Assembly: GCF_032854445.1 (NCBI RefSeq) | Contig: NC_088296.1 | Span: 24,685,604 to 24,749,603 of the forward strand | Direction of reading: 5' to 3' | Length of the DNA: 64,000 bases | From: Liolophura sinensis | Lineage: Eukaryota > Mollusca > Polyplacophora > Chitonida > Chitonidae | Part shown: positions 26,201 through 38,689 of the stretch, one piece after another | Layout of the letters: the number at the start of each line of letters is the position of its first letter | How positions within the stretch are numbered: the first letter of the stretch is position 1 | Position numbers and translations under genes: made by a program | Notes under the pieces: generated by a model | What the model saw: only the letters and a program-made list of their open reading frames with translations | The model's database searches: none | What the model was told of the DNA's origin: nothing

Positions 26201-28435
26201 ACTGTTTACAATTTAGATAATAGTTTCGCAGACTGTTTACAGTTTAGAGAATAGTCTTCCTGACTGTCCACAGGTTAGATAATAGTCTCACTGACTGTCC
26301 ACAGTTTAGATAATAGTTTTCCTGACTGTCCACAGGTTAGATAATAGTCTAACTGACTGTCGACAGTTTAGATAAATGTCTTAATGACTGTTTACAGTTT
26401 AGATAGTAGTTTCGGGGACTGTCCACAGTTTAGATAAAAGTCTTACTGACTGTCCACAGTTTAGATAATAGTCTTACTGACTGTCAACAGTTTAGATAAT
26501 AGTCTTTTTGACTGCCCACAGTTTAGATACTAGTCTCCATCACTGTCCACCGTTTAGATAATAATGTCACTGATTGTCCACAGTTAAGATAAAAGTCATA
26601 CTGACTTTACACAGTTTAGATATTAGTCTTTGTGACTGACCACAGTATAAATACTAGTCTTGCTGACTGTACACAGTTTAGATATTAGTCTTCCTGACAG
26701 TCAACCTTTTAAATAATAGTCTCACTGACTGTCTACAGTTAAGATACTAGTCTCACTGACTGTCTACAGTTAAGATAATATTCTCACTGACTGTCCACAA
26801 TTTAGATAATATTCTCACTGACTGTCCACAATTTAGATACTAGTCTTACTGACTGTCCATATTTAAGATAATAGTCTCCCCGGCTGTCCACCGTTTATAT
26901 ACTAGTCTTCTTGACTCTCCACAGTTTTTATACTAGTCTTACTGACTGTCCACAGTTTAGATACTAGTCTTCCTTACTGTCCACCGTTTAAATAATAGTC
27001 TCACTGACTGTCCACAGTTTAGATAAATGTCTTACTGACTGTTTACAGTTTGGATAATATTTTTTTAGACTGCTCACAGTTTAGAGAATAGTCTTCCTGA
27101 CTGTCCACAGTTTAGATACTAGTCTTACTGACTGTCCACAGTTGAGATAATAGTCTCACTGACTGTCCACAGTTTAGATAAATGTCTTACTGACCTTTTA
27201 CAGTTTAGAAAATATTTTCGCTGACTGTCCACAGTTTAGATAAAAGTCTTACTAACTGTCCACAGTTTAGATAATAGTCTCCCTGAGTTTCCATCGTTTA
27301 AATATTAATGTCACTGATTGTTCACAGTTTAGATAAAAGTCTTACTGACTTAACACAGTTTAGATATTAGTCTTACTGACTGACTACAGTTTAGATAGTA
27401 GTCCTAGTGATTGTCCACAGTTTAGATACTAGTCTTGCTGGCGGTCCACAGTTTATATAATAGTCTCACTGACATTCCACAATTTAGATAAAAGTCTTAC
27501 CGACTGTCCACAATTTAACGAATAGTCTTACTGACCGTTCACAGTTTAGATAATAGTCTTCCTGACTGTCCACAGATTAGATAATAGTCTCACTGACTGT
27601 TCACAGTTTAGACTAATGTCTTACTGACTGTTTACAGTTTAGATAATAGTTTCGCTGACTGTCCACAGTATACATAAAAGTCTTACTAACTGTCCACCGT
27701 TTAGATAATAGTCTCACTGACTGTCAACAGTTTAGATCATAGTCCCATTGACTGTCCACAGTTAACATCATAGTCTCTCTGACTGTCCTCAGTTTAGATA
27801 CTAGTCTTCCTGACTGTCCACAGTTTAGATAATAGTCTTCCTGACTGTCCACAGTTTAGATAATAGTCTCTCTGACTGTCCTCAGTCTAGATAGTACTCT
27901 TTCTGACTGTCCACAGTTTAGATACTAGTCTTCCTGACTGTCTACAGTTTAGAGAATAGTTTTCTTGACTGTCCACAGTTTAGATACTAGTCTCACTGAC
28001 TGTCCAAAGTTTAGATAATAGTCTTCCTGACTGTCCACAGTTGAGATAATAGTCTCACTGACTGTCCACAGTTTAGATAAACGTCTTACGGACTGTTTAC
28101 AGTTTAGATAATAGTTTTGCTGACTGTCCACAGTATACATAAAAGTCTAACTTACTGTCCACTGTTTAGATAATAGTCTCACTAACTGTCCACAGTTTAG
28201 ATTCTAGTCTTTCTTACTGTCCACCGTTTATATACTAGTTTTACTGATTGTCCACAGTTTAGATAATAGTCTTACTGACTGTCCCAAGTTTAGATACTAG
28301 TCTTACTGACTGTCCACAGTTTAGATAGTAGTCTTACTGACTGTCCACAGTTTAGATAATAGTCTTACTGACTGTCCACAGTTTAGATACTAGTCTTACT
28401 GACTGTCCACAGTTTAGAGAATAGTCTTACTGACT
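23280..28435. repeat. 31-bp satellite array, about 166 monomers
   Basis: The consensus monomer reads roughly actgtccacagtttagataa followed by tagtcttactg, 31 bp. Monomers at the left edge (23,280-23,700) are much more degenerate than those in the centre, as expected when unequal exchange homogenises the interior. Within the monomer ACTGT-CC-ACAGT is a small inverted repeat. Because 31 is not a multiple of 3, open frames here drift through all phases and are not genes. Confidence 0.95.
24931..27162. repeat. Higher-order duplication inside the satellite, 2 x 1,116 bp
   Basis: The rare variant word gatgcaagtattccttactg occurs at about 25,008 and 26,124. Long following stretches, including variants such as gtttcgcagactgtttacag and gtctccccggctgtccaccg, recur in the same order. 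The offset is 1,116 bp, exactly 36 monomers. The two copies look identical where compared. Confidence 0.9.
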
Positions 28436-29492
28436 AACCCATGAGGAAATGAATAGAAAACCTGTCGCTTATTAAGGTTGTTTACGAAGTAATTAGTCCA
28501 CTGACTGACTTTTAATGCATGGTTTAGATGAGGATTTTAGCGTTTTTGTTCATAAAGATTTAAAGGCTATAAGGTTAGGGAAAAATCGTATCCATCATCG
28601 TTTGAGAGAGCATTCATTTCGTTTAGTACATTCTTTGTATCTGACAAGACTTTGACAATTGTTCAACTGGTTAGTACTTTCTGCTATCCCATAAATGTGG
28701 CGTTGAACATGGGCCAAAGGCGGTGCGATAAATATCGATCTCATCTTATGCCAACAATGTTGAGATCTAACTGATTGGGATGATATAAATAAGCCTATCA
28801 CAACACATTTCCGAACTGCTCTGTTTTGTTACGACTTAGATACTTTGGAAACTCCTTTATCAATTTTATGTTGAAGTTTTTGAATATTCTTCTCCTGTAC
28901 GCTTACAAACGTAGGCATCGACGCTACGATCTTGTTCTGTCGCCACCGATATTCCCGTGACTTCTTTGAGATCTTCCTCTGGCAATCATGTTCGTAAGCA
29001 GAAAACAGTTCTGTCCCTATTCCCAGTCCCTAGGTACTTTTTCCCACTTGCCAGTTCTCATTAGTTCTCATTATTAGTGTATTCAGCATTAAATTCCATA
29101 TCATATAGAATGCCACAGAATCATTGATTTCATGTGTAGACTTCTTTCGAAAATACCAATCTGCATTTAAAAAATACTTTTTTTATTTTAAATTCACAAA
29201 CATTCAGTTTAATCCTGTGCCAGCAAACAGTCTACATCATGACAAAGGACAGACAACATGTACTACACACGATATTCCATTTCACACAGCATTGCCCAAA
29301 TTTAATTACTTCCTGTTTATACTATTCCCATGAATATAACAATCTCCTTGGTAACAATAAAATTGACAAAATCACATATGACTTCAGTGTTATCTTGTGA
29401 GTAAACTACTTCCAGAATACATGTATGTTCTTCTCCAGAATTTACCGATCTCCCCGTCAATAACAGAATTCACACGAATTTAGTGTAAAAAA
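28436..29492. other. Right flank of copy A, non-coding
   Basis: Unique-looking AT-rich sequence shared with 34,025-35,165. It includes one copy of the 169-bp repeat's outer sequence (gtcaataacagaattcacac at about 29,456) but without the 71-bp palindromic insert seen in copy B. No gene recognised. Confidence 0.6.
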
Positions 29493-32223
29493 AATCAAAA
29501 ACATGAAACGATGAAACGCTGCGATGGAGTGACTGCGCGAATCGACAGATCGATGGAGTAAAGCGATGACACGATACTCCACAGCGCTAACAACAGCTTT
29601 TATTGAAGAAAAAAACATGTGAAATACAAACATGAAGGAAGTTTCCTTCTTCTCGAGCTTTGAGATGTTTTCGACTAAAGTGAAGTGGCAACAATATTGT
29701 CTATATACTAAATCTAAGGCACCTAAGAGTTAAATGAAAAGTCTTGTAGATATGCAAGGTACAGGGCCTACATGCGTCAGTTGATTACCCATGTGCAACT
29801 TTCACTTTCTTTGGGTATTAAGCTTAAGCTAAATGCCGTATTGTGTTGTCTTCTTTAGGTACGACGTTAAACTCAAAGCATTCATTTGTTATATAGGCCT
29901 ATTACAAGGGGTTGTATTGTAACGACCAAAATACATTGATTAAATGTTAAGTGAAGATGTTATGTTTTCACCTTTTTGTAAGATGCTCTCGGCGATCTGA
30001 GCAAGCGAGGCCACACTTTGTTGTGTGGCGTATGCACGTTGTAGCCTGAAAATATCACGCATATCATGTGTGAGTCGCATGCATGTTATGACAAGGAGAG
30101 GTTAACTTTTATGGTTTACAGTAAGTTGTTTTTGTTTCCAGCGAAAGAACTCGCCTGGCTGATTGCTGTGTTTCCTCCCCTTGACAAAAGCCACATGACA
30201 CGACTTCGAAGGCCTATTCCAGGAACCCATTTAGCGATGTCTGGCATTGTGGAAAATGTGCATCGATTAACAGTTTCAGTTTCATGTCTACATGTATATA
30301 CACCGTACTACATGTAAATAGTGAGATATATCGAATGACGGAGACTTTATCAAAAACAGAGCAAAGAATGACGTGCTAGCAGCACATTTTATTAGATGTC
30401 TATATTCGAGTAAATAGCTTTGATATTGGAGAGTCAGGTAGCGGAGAACATCCTGGCACTACATTCAAGTAGATGGTTAAATTCAAGTAAATAGCTCTGA
30501 TATTGGAGAGTCAAGTAGCGGAGAAAGTGCTAGCACCACATTCAAGTAGATGTCTATATTTGAGTAAATAGCAAAAATGTGCTAGCACTGCAATCAAGTT
30601 GATGCTTATTAGAGAAAACTTGTTACTGGAGAGCCAAACAGCGAAAAATGTGCCTAAACCATGTTTGACTAATATTTGTGTTCTATAAAAGTTATTACTG
30701 GAGAAGCGAAGAACACATAACGTGCTAGCTACACATTCAATTAAGCGTTCAGAGTCCAGTAAATTTGATACTGGAGAGTGGAAAAGACAATAACCTACTT
30801 AAACCATATTCAAGTATAGTTTGCAATGGAGAACTGAATAACGAATAACGCACGATTGGCATATTCGTCTTAGTGGAGTAAACGCCTTATTGGAGGGTCC
30901 ATTGGAGAACAACAAGATTGCACCATAGTCGACCCAAGAAAGCGGCTGACTTGACTGAAGACCTGAATAAGAAAAGATGTACTAACACCAGTCATTACGC
31001 TGCTGAGAAACTGAAGCCATGTACAAAACAGCGAATGTACATACAGTGTTAACGTCTGTATAGCCATCACGTTATTGGAGATTCAAATAGCAAAAAACAG
31101 ATAGATATGTATCTTTTATCGACTTCTACAACTGAATGCCATATGCTAAACGTTATAAATCCGTGTTCTAGATGTGGCTGGTCTGTGAACATAGGTGGGG
31201 GGGGGGGGGGGGGATCTACTCTGTGACGACACTTTCTGGGGTAAAATGGGTTACTGCATGTTTCAAACAGGAACACACCTTACCGCGATATTACCCAGAC
31301 TGCTAACACCATGGAGTTATATATCTATGTATACCTCCATACTTACATCCGAATGATTTCAAAACATGAAAAATCTAAATTAGCTACAATTACAACGTGG
31401 AATGTAATATCTACATTTATATATTACCCAAGATGTTGGATAAATCACCGTCATATGAAGCTCTTGGAACAGTACATAATCTCTTTTCCAGTAGTGGGCA
31501 TAATCGTTGACTTACAAAGTTCATAGATAGCACCTACCTACGATACACGTAGATCACAGTATGATTTAAGCGGGCTGTCCCGAAGCCGATGATTCACAGC
31601 ACGTGTGAGTACTCAACCCCGCAGAGTTTGACCGAATGGTGTCACGCCGTTAAGTCTTAAAAAGGACAAGATAGGCTTACATTCTTTTTTTTTCAAAAAG
31701 AACTGGTTAGCATGTTTTTAAATGCTGTTTAGAGATTAAACAAACACAAATTTTGCGTAGAGGAAATATTTAGTGTGAAAATAAAGGCGATGCGGATCTC
31801 TTTTGAGTGTTATTTGTGTTCCGTCGTCAGATCGGACGTGTTCTATTTCGCTTAAGACCTGAGCGACGTAATAGATGTTGCCACGACAGCAAAGAGCAAG
31901 CCGTGATATTACATGTATAAAACATGTAGCTAAACCAGTGCATAAAAAGTGTAACACTAAAGTCTAAAGCACAATTTGATAACACTCCCCCCCCCCAAAC
32001 CTCGCCCCTCACTTTCTGCTTGTCTTTGAATTAATGCTAGTCATTCGTTCTGATAATAACCTGGTTATAAGATTAGCATCATCAGATTTTATGTGTTTCT
32101 TTAATCAAATGGTAAGATTGTAACACACACAAATACAATCCCATTATTATCTAGACAGTAGCTCTTCGTGTATTTTTCTCGTGTGATTCGATGAATTTCC
32201 ACTCTTACATTTTGCCCTGGTAT

Positions 32224-32568
32224 TCTAAGATATTTGTCGGGACCGGTAGATCCAGGATCAATCCTTGATCGAGTCTCACCCAAGACTTTAAAAGAGGAAG
32301 TTGTAACAGCGTTCAGCATGAAGGGGATAGTGCAACAACTGGTTGACCCGTATCGGTATAATGGCTCGGGCGGGGCGGCTTACTTGCCTTCGGTAAGTCA
32401 TCTCAGGGAAGCAGCACTGAATTAAAGAGCGGTGGAAATCCGTCCTGCCACTATGAGGCACATTACACGTGCATGCACCCTAATGATTCCTTCGTCGTCA
32501 TATGACTGAAAAATTGTTGAGTACGACGTTAAACCCCAAGCACTCACTCACTCACTCTAAGATATTTG
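32224..32568 (+). mobile_element. SINE family 2, full length, with 13-bp target duplication
   Basis: The body is about 32,237-32,555 (319 bp). Near the 5' end gatcaatccttgatcgagtc contains a B-box-like GATCGAGTC. The body includes gaggaagttgtaacagcgtt and catatgactgaaaaattgtt, and the end is aaaccccaagcactcactca. The flanks are tctaagatatttg on both sides. The Pol III promoter assignment is inference from the B-box-like word. Confidence 0.82.
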
Positions 32569-33319
32569 CTCCACGACTTCATGTACTAACTCTGTAACGG
32601 TACGTTGACTGACGGCTGTCGCTGGAATAGTAATTATCACGTGATGACTCCGTGAAGACTGAAAAAAGGCAGACAGTTTTCTGCTGTTGTCTGGAGAGAA
32701 TACGAGCTTATGACTTCCGCCTTATTGGCACTCTTGGAAGCTCTAACGATATATATATTTGGAAATGAACAAGAAGCTTTTTCGTCGAATGGAATTGCGT
32801 CAGGACTTTCCTTAAAATTCTTGTAATCTATGACATACATTAACAGCAAAATGGCAAATTGTATTGGCCTCTGTCTAAGACGGCGTGTTAAATTATGCTT
32901 TAAGCGATGCTAATAATTCAGAGCACTGAGTTTGTTTTCAAAGTCTATTTGAGGTTAAGAAATACAAGCACGAAGTTTTGGGAGTTGAAAAAAAGTAAAG
33001 ACGAAGGTGTAAGAAGTAAATAATCACACATGAGATCTGAAGTGACTGCCCCAGTTCTATACATTGTATGCAAACAGGCCACGGAACTAACACTGGACCA
33101 GTGTCTACATCGATGCAGAATGTACCTACCTGTAACAACCGGTTTGTACGTCTGATCTGCTGTTGGTACTGTCCTGCATGTACATATAGATAACGCGCTG
33201 CTTATCTTCACAAGTAACTTTTGAACTGTTTACTAAGACAGTTTATCTATGTTTCAGGAAAGCCTTGTCTGTTTGTGAAAAAACATGATAGTGTTAATGA
33301 CTGTACACTGGTATAAACG

Positions 33320-34025
33320 TTCACAGTTCATTTAATAATCCCAGTGACACTAATACCGTTCTCACAATAGCTTTCTGTACTATTCACAGTTCATGTAATA
33401 CAAGTAGTCTTGCTGATTGTTCAAAACCCACTGATTGTTTACACTTCAGATAATAGTCCTAATGAGGATTCACACTTCATGTGATAGTCTGTCTGAATAT
33501 TTACACTGCAGGTAATAGTCCTACTGACTATTTACACTTCGTGTAATAGTCCTACCGTAATAGCCCTACTGACGATTTACACTTCATATAATAGTCCTAC
33601 TGACTATTTACACTTTGGGTAATAGTTTTACTTACTGTTTACAGTTTAGACAAAAGTCTTACTGACTGTCCACAGTTAAAATAATAGCCTTACTGTTCAC
33701 AGTTAAGAAAAATGACTGTCTACAATTTAGATTAGAGCCTTAATAGTTTTGCTGACTGTTTGTATTTTAGATAATAGTCTTACTGACTGTCCAGAGTTCA
33801 TATAATAGCCTTACTGTTTACAGTTTGGATAATAGACTGTCCACAGTTTAGATAAAAGTCTTACTGACTGTTTACAGTTTAGATAATAGTCTCGCTGACT
33901 GTCCACAGTTAAGATAGTAGTCTTACTGACTGTCCACAGTTTAGATAATAGTCTTCCTGACTGTCCACGGTTTAGATACTAGTCTTACTGACTGTCCACA
34001 GTTTAGATACTAGTCTTACTGACTA
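33320..34025. repeat. 31-bp satellite array in copy B, about 23 monomers
   Basis: Same monomer family and same degenerate left edge as the array in copy A, but only about 0.7 kb long. Confidence 0.93.
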
Positions 34026-34989
34026 ACCCATGATGAAATGAATAGAAAACCGGTTGCTTATTCAGGTTGTTTACGAAGTAATTAGTCCACTGACTGACTT
34101 TTAATGTATGGTTTAGATGAGGATTTTATCGTTTTTGTTCATAAAGATTTAAAGGCTATAAGGTTAGGGAAAAATCGTATCCATCATCGTTTGAGAGAGC
34201 ATTCATTTCTTTTAGTACATTCTTTCTATATGACAAGACTTCGACAATTGTTTAACTGGTTAGTACTTTCTGCTATCCCATAGATGTGGCGTTGAACATG
34301 GGCCAAAGGCGGTGCGATAAATATCGATCTCATCTTATGCCATCAATGTTGAGATCTAACTGATTGGGATGATATAAATAAGCCTATTACTACACATGTG
34401 CCGAACTGCTCTGTTTTGCTACGACGTAGATATTTTGGGAACTACTTTATCAGTTTCATCTCTAATTTGTACGTAAGACTCATGTTGCCGTCGAAGTTTT
34501 TGAATATTCTTCTCCTGTACGCTTACAAACGTAGGCATAAACGCTACGATCTTGTTCCGTCGCCACGGATATTCCAGTGATTTCTTTGAGGTCTTCCTCT
34601 GACAATCATGTTCGTAAACAGAAAACAGTTCTGTCCCTATTCCCAATCCCTAGGTCCTTTTTCCCACTTCCCAGTTCTCTATTAGTGTGTTCAGCATTAA
34701 ATTCCATATCATATAGAATGCCACAGAATCATTGATTTCATGTGTAGACTTCTTTCGAAAATACCAATCTGCATTTAAAAAATACTTTTTTTTATTTTAA
34801 ATTCACAAACATTCAGTTTAATTCTGTGCCAGCAAACAGTCTACATCATGACAAAGGGGAGTGAACCTGTACTAAACACGATATTCCATTTCACACAGCA
34901 TTGCCCAAAGTTAATTACTGCCTGTTTATACTATTCCCATGAATATAACAATCTCCTTGGTAACAATAAAATTGAAAAAATCACAAACG

Positions 34990-36105
34990 ACTTCAGTGTT
35001 ATCTTGTGCCAGGCTACAACCTACATCATTAGAATACATGCACTGAGTATTTGATGTCATACAATTTAGCCTGGCACAGAGTGAACTACTTCCAGAGTAC
35101 ATGCATGCTCTTCTCCAGAATTTACCGATCTCCCCGTCAATAACAGAATTCACACGAATTCAGTGTTATTTTGTGCCAGGCTACAACCTACGTCATTACA
35201 AAGGGTAATGTATTGAGTATTTGATGTCATACAATTTAGCCTGGCACAGAGTAAACTACTTCCAGAGTACATGCATGCTCTTCTCCAGAATTTACCGATC
35301 TCCCCGTCAATAACAGAATTCACACGAATTCAGTGTTATTTTGTGCCAGGCTACAACCTACATCATTACAAAGGGTAATGTATTGAGCATTAGATCTCAT
35401 ACAATTTAGCCTGACACAGAGTAAACTATTCCCTGAATACATGTATGTTCTTTTCCAGAATTTACCGATCTCCCCGTCAATAACAGAATTCACATGACTT
35501 CAGTGTTATCCTGTGCCAGGCTACAGCCTTCATCATTACAGAGGACAATATATTGGACATTAAATGCCATATTATATAGCCTGGTACAGAGTAATACAAT
35601 TTTCTGCATATGTTCTTTATTTTTATTAAAACTAATAAAAAAAGTATTTATTTTCCTGTGCCAGTCTACAACCTAAATGACTCTAAAGGACTAATCATTG
35701 ACCAATAAATGACATAGCATATAACCTGGCACACACTAAATAATTTCTTTCAGATGTTTTTTTTTTATAATACATCGATCTCTAATGTAAAGAAAATTTT
35801 TTTCAAAAACTTTGTCAAATTCAGTGTTATCATTTGCCAGGCTACAACCTACATTACTCTAAAGTACAATGTCATGAGCATCAAATGTCATATCATATGT
35901 ACTGGCACATATCAGATAAAATACACACAGATTTAGCCCCATTTAAAAAAAAAAAACTCGGGCTTATCCTATACAATATAAAAACAGCATGTGTAGGGAA
36001 TTATTTACTCTGTGCCAAGCTATATAATACGAATTCAATGGTCAGTGCAGTGTGTCCTAGTTTGATGTAGGTTGCAGCATGACACAGGATAACAGTGATT
36101 TTTTT
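34990..36105. repeat. 169-bp repeat with inverted arms, four to six direct units and one inverted
   Basis: gtgccaggctacaacc starts at 35,006, 35,173, 35,343 and 35,513 (periods 167, 170, 170), then in decayed form at 35,658 and 35,835. Each unit also contains the reverse complement tagcctggcacaga about 60 bp further on, so each can fold back. At 36,010-36,105 a unit runs in the opposite direction (ctctgtgccaagctatataa, then gatgtaggttgcagcatgac and acaggataacagtga). The outer ends, cagtgttatcttgtgccagg and the inverted cactgttatcctgtgtcatg, are candidate terminal inverted repeats of a fold-back or MITE-like element. No transposase is seen. Confidence 0.75.
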
Positions 36106-37442
36106 TTCAACAATTTCAAATGTGACTATGTTAGTACTAGAGTTTAGAGTAAAGTCGATAGCAGATTAGATAACTGGTGTCGCCCCCCATCGAATCATGT
36201 TGAACTCCGCCAATATCCATCTCGCCACGGTTTTTCACCTGAAGTCACCTGAGGCAATGGATTCTTGCCGTAGAAACCAAGCTGATGAACTATAACATTA
36301 CGAATTAGAAAGATGTGTTCTGACTTCATTTTCTTTGAAAGAAGAAAAACTTCAAAAACATGCCCACGTGTGGAGCTTGTGCTGTGACTTGGCACTGACT
36401 AAAGGTAATTTTGGTAGCGAGTATGACTGACTTTACACAGAGATCAATATTAACGAATGGTTTAAAGAAACAGACTATAGGTGCTAAGGGCGGGGAATTT
36501 GATACTTGTTACGTATTTACATAAACAGTTGCAATAAAATCTGATGTGCGGTAAGTTAACAAGAGGCCGTATTCCACGGGTTACGGATGACTATTTGTCG
36601 CCTATCACACTATTGTCGCTGCTCTGGTTCAACTCTCAGTGCCACGTGCTTTTTACTATAACGCACAGTAATTAACATTAGAAACCTAGACACAGAGGCG
36701 CGCTGGTCAGGTCAACCCTACTTATGTACATTTACTAGTAATTGCATTTCCACGAAATCCAAAAGATTTAGGTCACAGTTTCACGTAGTTTACTACTGGC
36801 TGTTTACAACAATCTATCATGTGCGGACTACAAGTTTACAATTACTTTAGAACTGTTTGCATTATATGATATTGCTCAGGTAAACTGTGCACATTTATTG
36901 AAAGTTTTATGGTATGATTCGAGCGAGAGATAACACAACTCGGTCACGGAGGGTTCTATTACAGTGTATTATCTTTTAGATAAAGACAACGGTCTGAAAT
37001 ATATATAGAAACAAACACATTAAGACTAAATATAGACAACTACACACAATGTATACACATTTGCATCACACCAAATGAAATAAATACCATGCACCAATAA
37101 ACAAATATTTGTAAATATTATAAATGTCACAGTGAAACTAGACAGTAGTTGAGTAATTGAAGCTTGAGAATATAGAAATGCGTTTATCACTGCTGCAGAG
37201 TTAACATCCAAACATTACAATCAAGTCATGCACAGAATGCTAATTAATTCCCACTTATATGCATTACATGTATGGGTGCAGTGTAAGTATAATGAGTGTT
37301 CATAAAATACCACCAACCAAACCCGTCATAAATCAACACATTTAAAGAACAAGATTTCGCTTCCATTTTCATAGATATAATTCAGGCATTAGCCACACAC
37401 ATAACTAGACACAATTTATAAAAAATGTAAACACACAAAAAG
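36106..37442. other. Non-coding stretch
   Basis: No gene, repeat family or RNA recognised. Short frames here have no recognisable protein similarity. Confidence 0.4.
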
Positions 37443-37710
37443 CCATCGGGTCAGTCTTGGGTCGAGTCACACCGAAAATTTAAAAAGAGGAAGTTTTAAC
37501 TTCCTCGCTTGGCGTTCAGCATTAAGGGGATACTGCAACGACTGGTTGAGCAGTATGAGTATAATGGATTACTTGTCTTCGGTAAGGCGTCTCAGTGAAG
37601 CAGGTGAAAATCCGCCATGCAACAAGGAGGCACATTACATGCACTCTAAGGATTCCTTGGTCGTCATATGACTGAAAAATTACGACGGTAAACCCCAAGC
37701 ACTCACCCAC
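37443..37710 (+). mobile_element. SINE family 2 copy, diverged
   Basis: It contains ttgggtcgagtcacaccgaa (B-box-like), gaggaagttttaacttcctc, catatgactgaaaaattacg and aaaccccaagcactcaccca. Internal deletions are present and no clear target duplication was found. Confidence 0.75.
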
Positions 37711-38073
37711 AATAAGCCTAAACTCCATAGTGGAACAGTCCAGAGTTTTCACATCTAAAACATGCGGTTAAATTTCAAATGGTTTGAAAATGTAAATGGC
37801 CCGATTCTGAAATCGATTTAATACATTTTGTATTTTATTTGTATAAAATCCCGTATACAGTTTAGAACAGAATTATTTTCAGCTTAAGGAGATTCCACAC
37901 CCTTGCCGATAATGGACTGGATCAGCGGGTTTAGTGCGTAGTTGAAAACCAATAAATATGACTAAAAAGTACATATGTCAACTTTGTCAGACGCTAATAA
38001 TGGAGATAAACTAAAGATAATCAATACGCAAAGAGTGGATCTCCGTGCAGTTGTTCCAAAGCTTGAGAATTAT

Positions 38074-38192
38074 ACAGAATCTGTGTGGCTTGTTGTCTCT
38101 CCTATATCGGTGAACAGAATCTGTGTGGCTTGTTGTCTCTCCTATATCGGTGAACAGAGTCTGTGTGGCTTGTTGTCTCTCCCACAACGATG
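38074..38192 (+). repeat. 40-bp tandem triplication
   Basis: acagaatctgtgtggcttgt starts at 38,074 and 38,114, and again with one change at 38,154. The period is 40 bp, directly abutting the CA microsatellite. Confidence 0.9.
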
Positions 38193-38193
38193 A

Positions 38194-38227
<34 letters not shown>

Positions 38228-38234
38228 ACACGCA

Positions 38235-38276
<42 letters not shown>
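38194..38276 (+). repeat. (CA)n microsatellite
   Basis: About 83 bp of CA repeats with three interruptions (cataca, acgcac, caaaca). Confidence 0.95.
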
Positions 38277-38278
<2 letters not shown>

Positions 38279-38489
38279 TCCTCCGGATACCTGGACTGCG
38301 CAAGGCAGGGAGAATTAAATGTACCTCAACGTAACTAGTTCAGTGGGCAATTATATATGCATATATCGGGAGCAGTTAGGTATGGATTTTATCAATACAT
38401 GGGCTGGTTTGGACTCCATTGTACAGAGAGTTTTATAATGATATTAAATGTTATTTCAGGCGTACACGTACAGCATAGTTTATTTATTT

Positions 38490-38636
38490 ATTGGTGTTTC
38501 ACGCCGTACTCAAGAATATTTTACTTGTCCGACGGCGCGTACAGCATGGCAAAATACACAACAGTGAGTGAGTGCTTGGGATTTAATGTCGTACTTAACA
38601 ATTTTTCAGTCATATGACGACGAAGTATTCCTTAGA
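38490..38636 (-). mobile_element. Adjacent SINE fragments, families 1 and 2, antisense
   Basis: 38,490-38,548 is the reverse complement of a family-1 3' end (ttggtgtttcacgccgtact, cgacggcg). 38,563-38,636 is the reverse complement of a family-2 3' end (gtgagtgagtgcttgggatt, then tcagtcatatgacgacgaag). Both are truncated. Confidence 0.75.
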
Positions 38637-38689
38637 GCAGTAAGTGACTGATAACGTAACGTAGGATTTTACATTTAGAGGCAATATCC

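Larger units (their letters stand above)
20491..29492. repeat. Segmental duplication copy A (9.0 kb)
   Basis: It begins near acatgaaaggatgaaaggca and is followed directly by copy B, which begins acatgaaacgatgaaacgct at 29,500. Collinear blocks are 20,491-22,810 with 29,493-32,045; 22,813-23,280 with 32,863-33,320; the satellite; and 28,435-29,486 with 34,025-35,165. The copies differ by scattered substitutions, two insertions in B and the satellite length. An 83-codon frame at 20,918-21,169 is kept in B (30,066-30,317) with similar counts of silent and replacement changes, so I do not call it a gene. Confidence 0.93.
29493..35165. repeat. Segmental duplication copy B (5.7 kb)
   Basis: Tandem partner of copy A. 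It has an insertion at 29,820-29,969 ending in a SINE family-2-like tail (tacgacgttaaactcaaagc), an insertion at about 32,045-32,862 that contains a full SINE, and a much shorter satellite. A G run of about 17 at 31,196-31,213 replaces gggg in copy A. Confidence 0.92.

Noticed and set aside
23280-28435. CRISPR-like array of 31-bp repeats
   Set aside because: Monomers are head to tail with no unique spacers, in an animal genome context.
31196-31213. G-quadruplex from a run of about 17 G
   Set aside because: It is a homopolymer expansion at a site that reads gggg in copy A; no spaced G tracts support a specific structure.
38011-38338. Cys/Val and Thr/His repeat proteins
   Set aside because: Translation of the (CA)n microsatellite.
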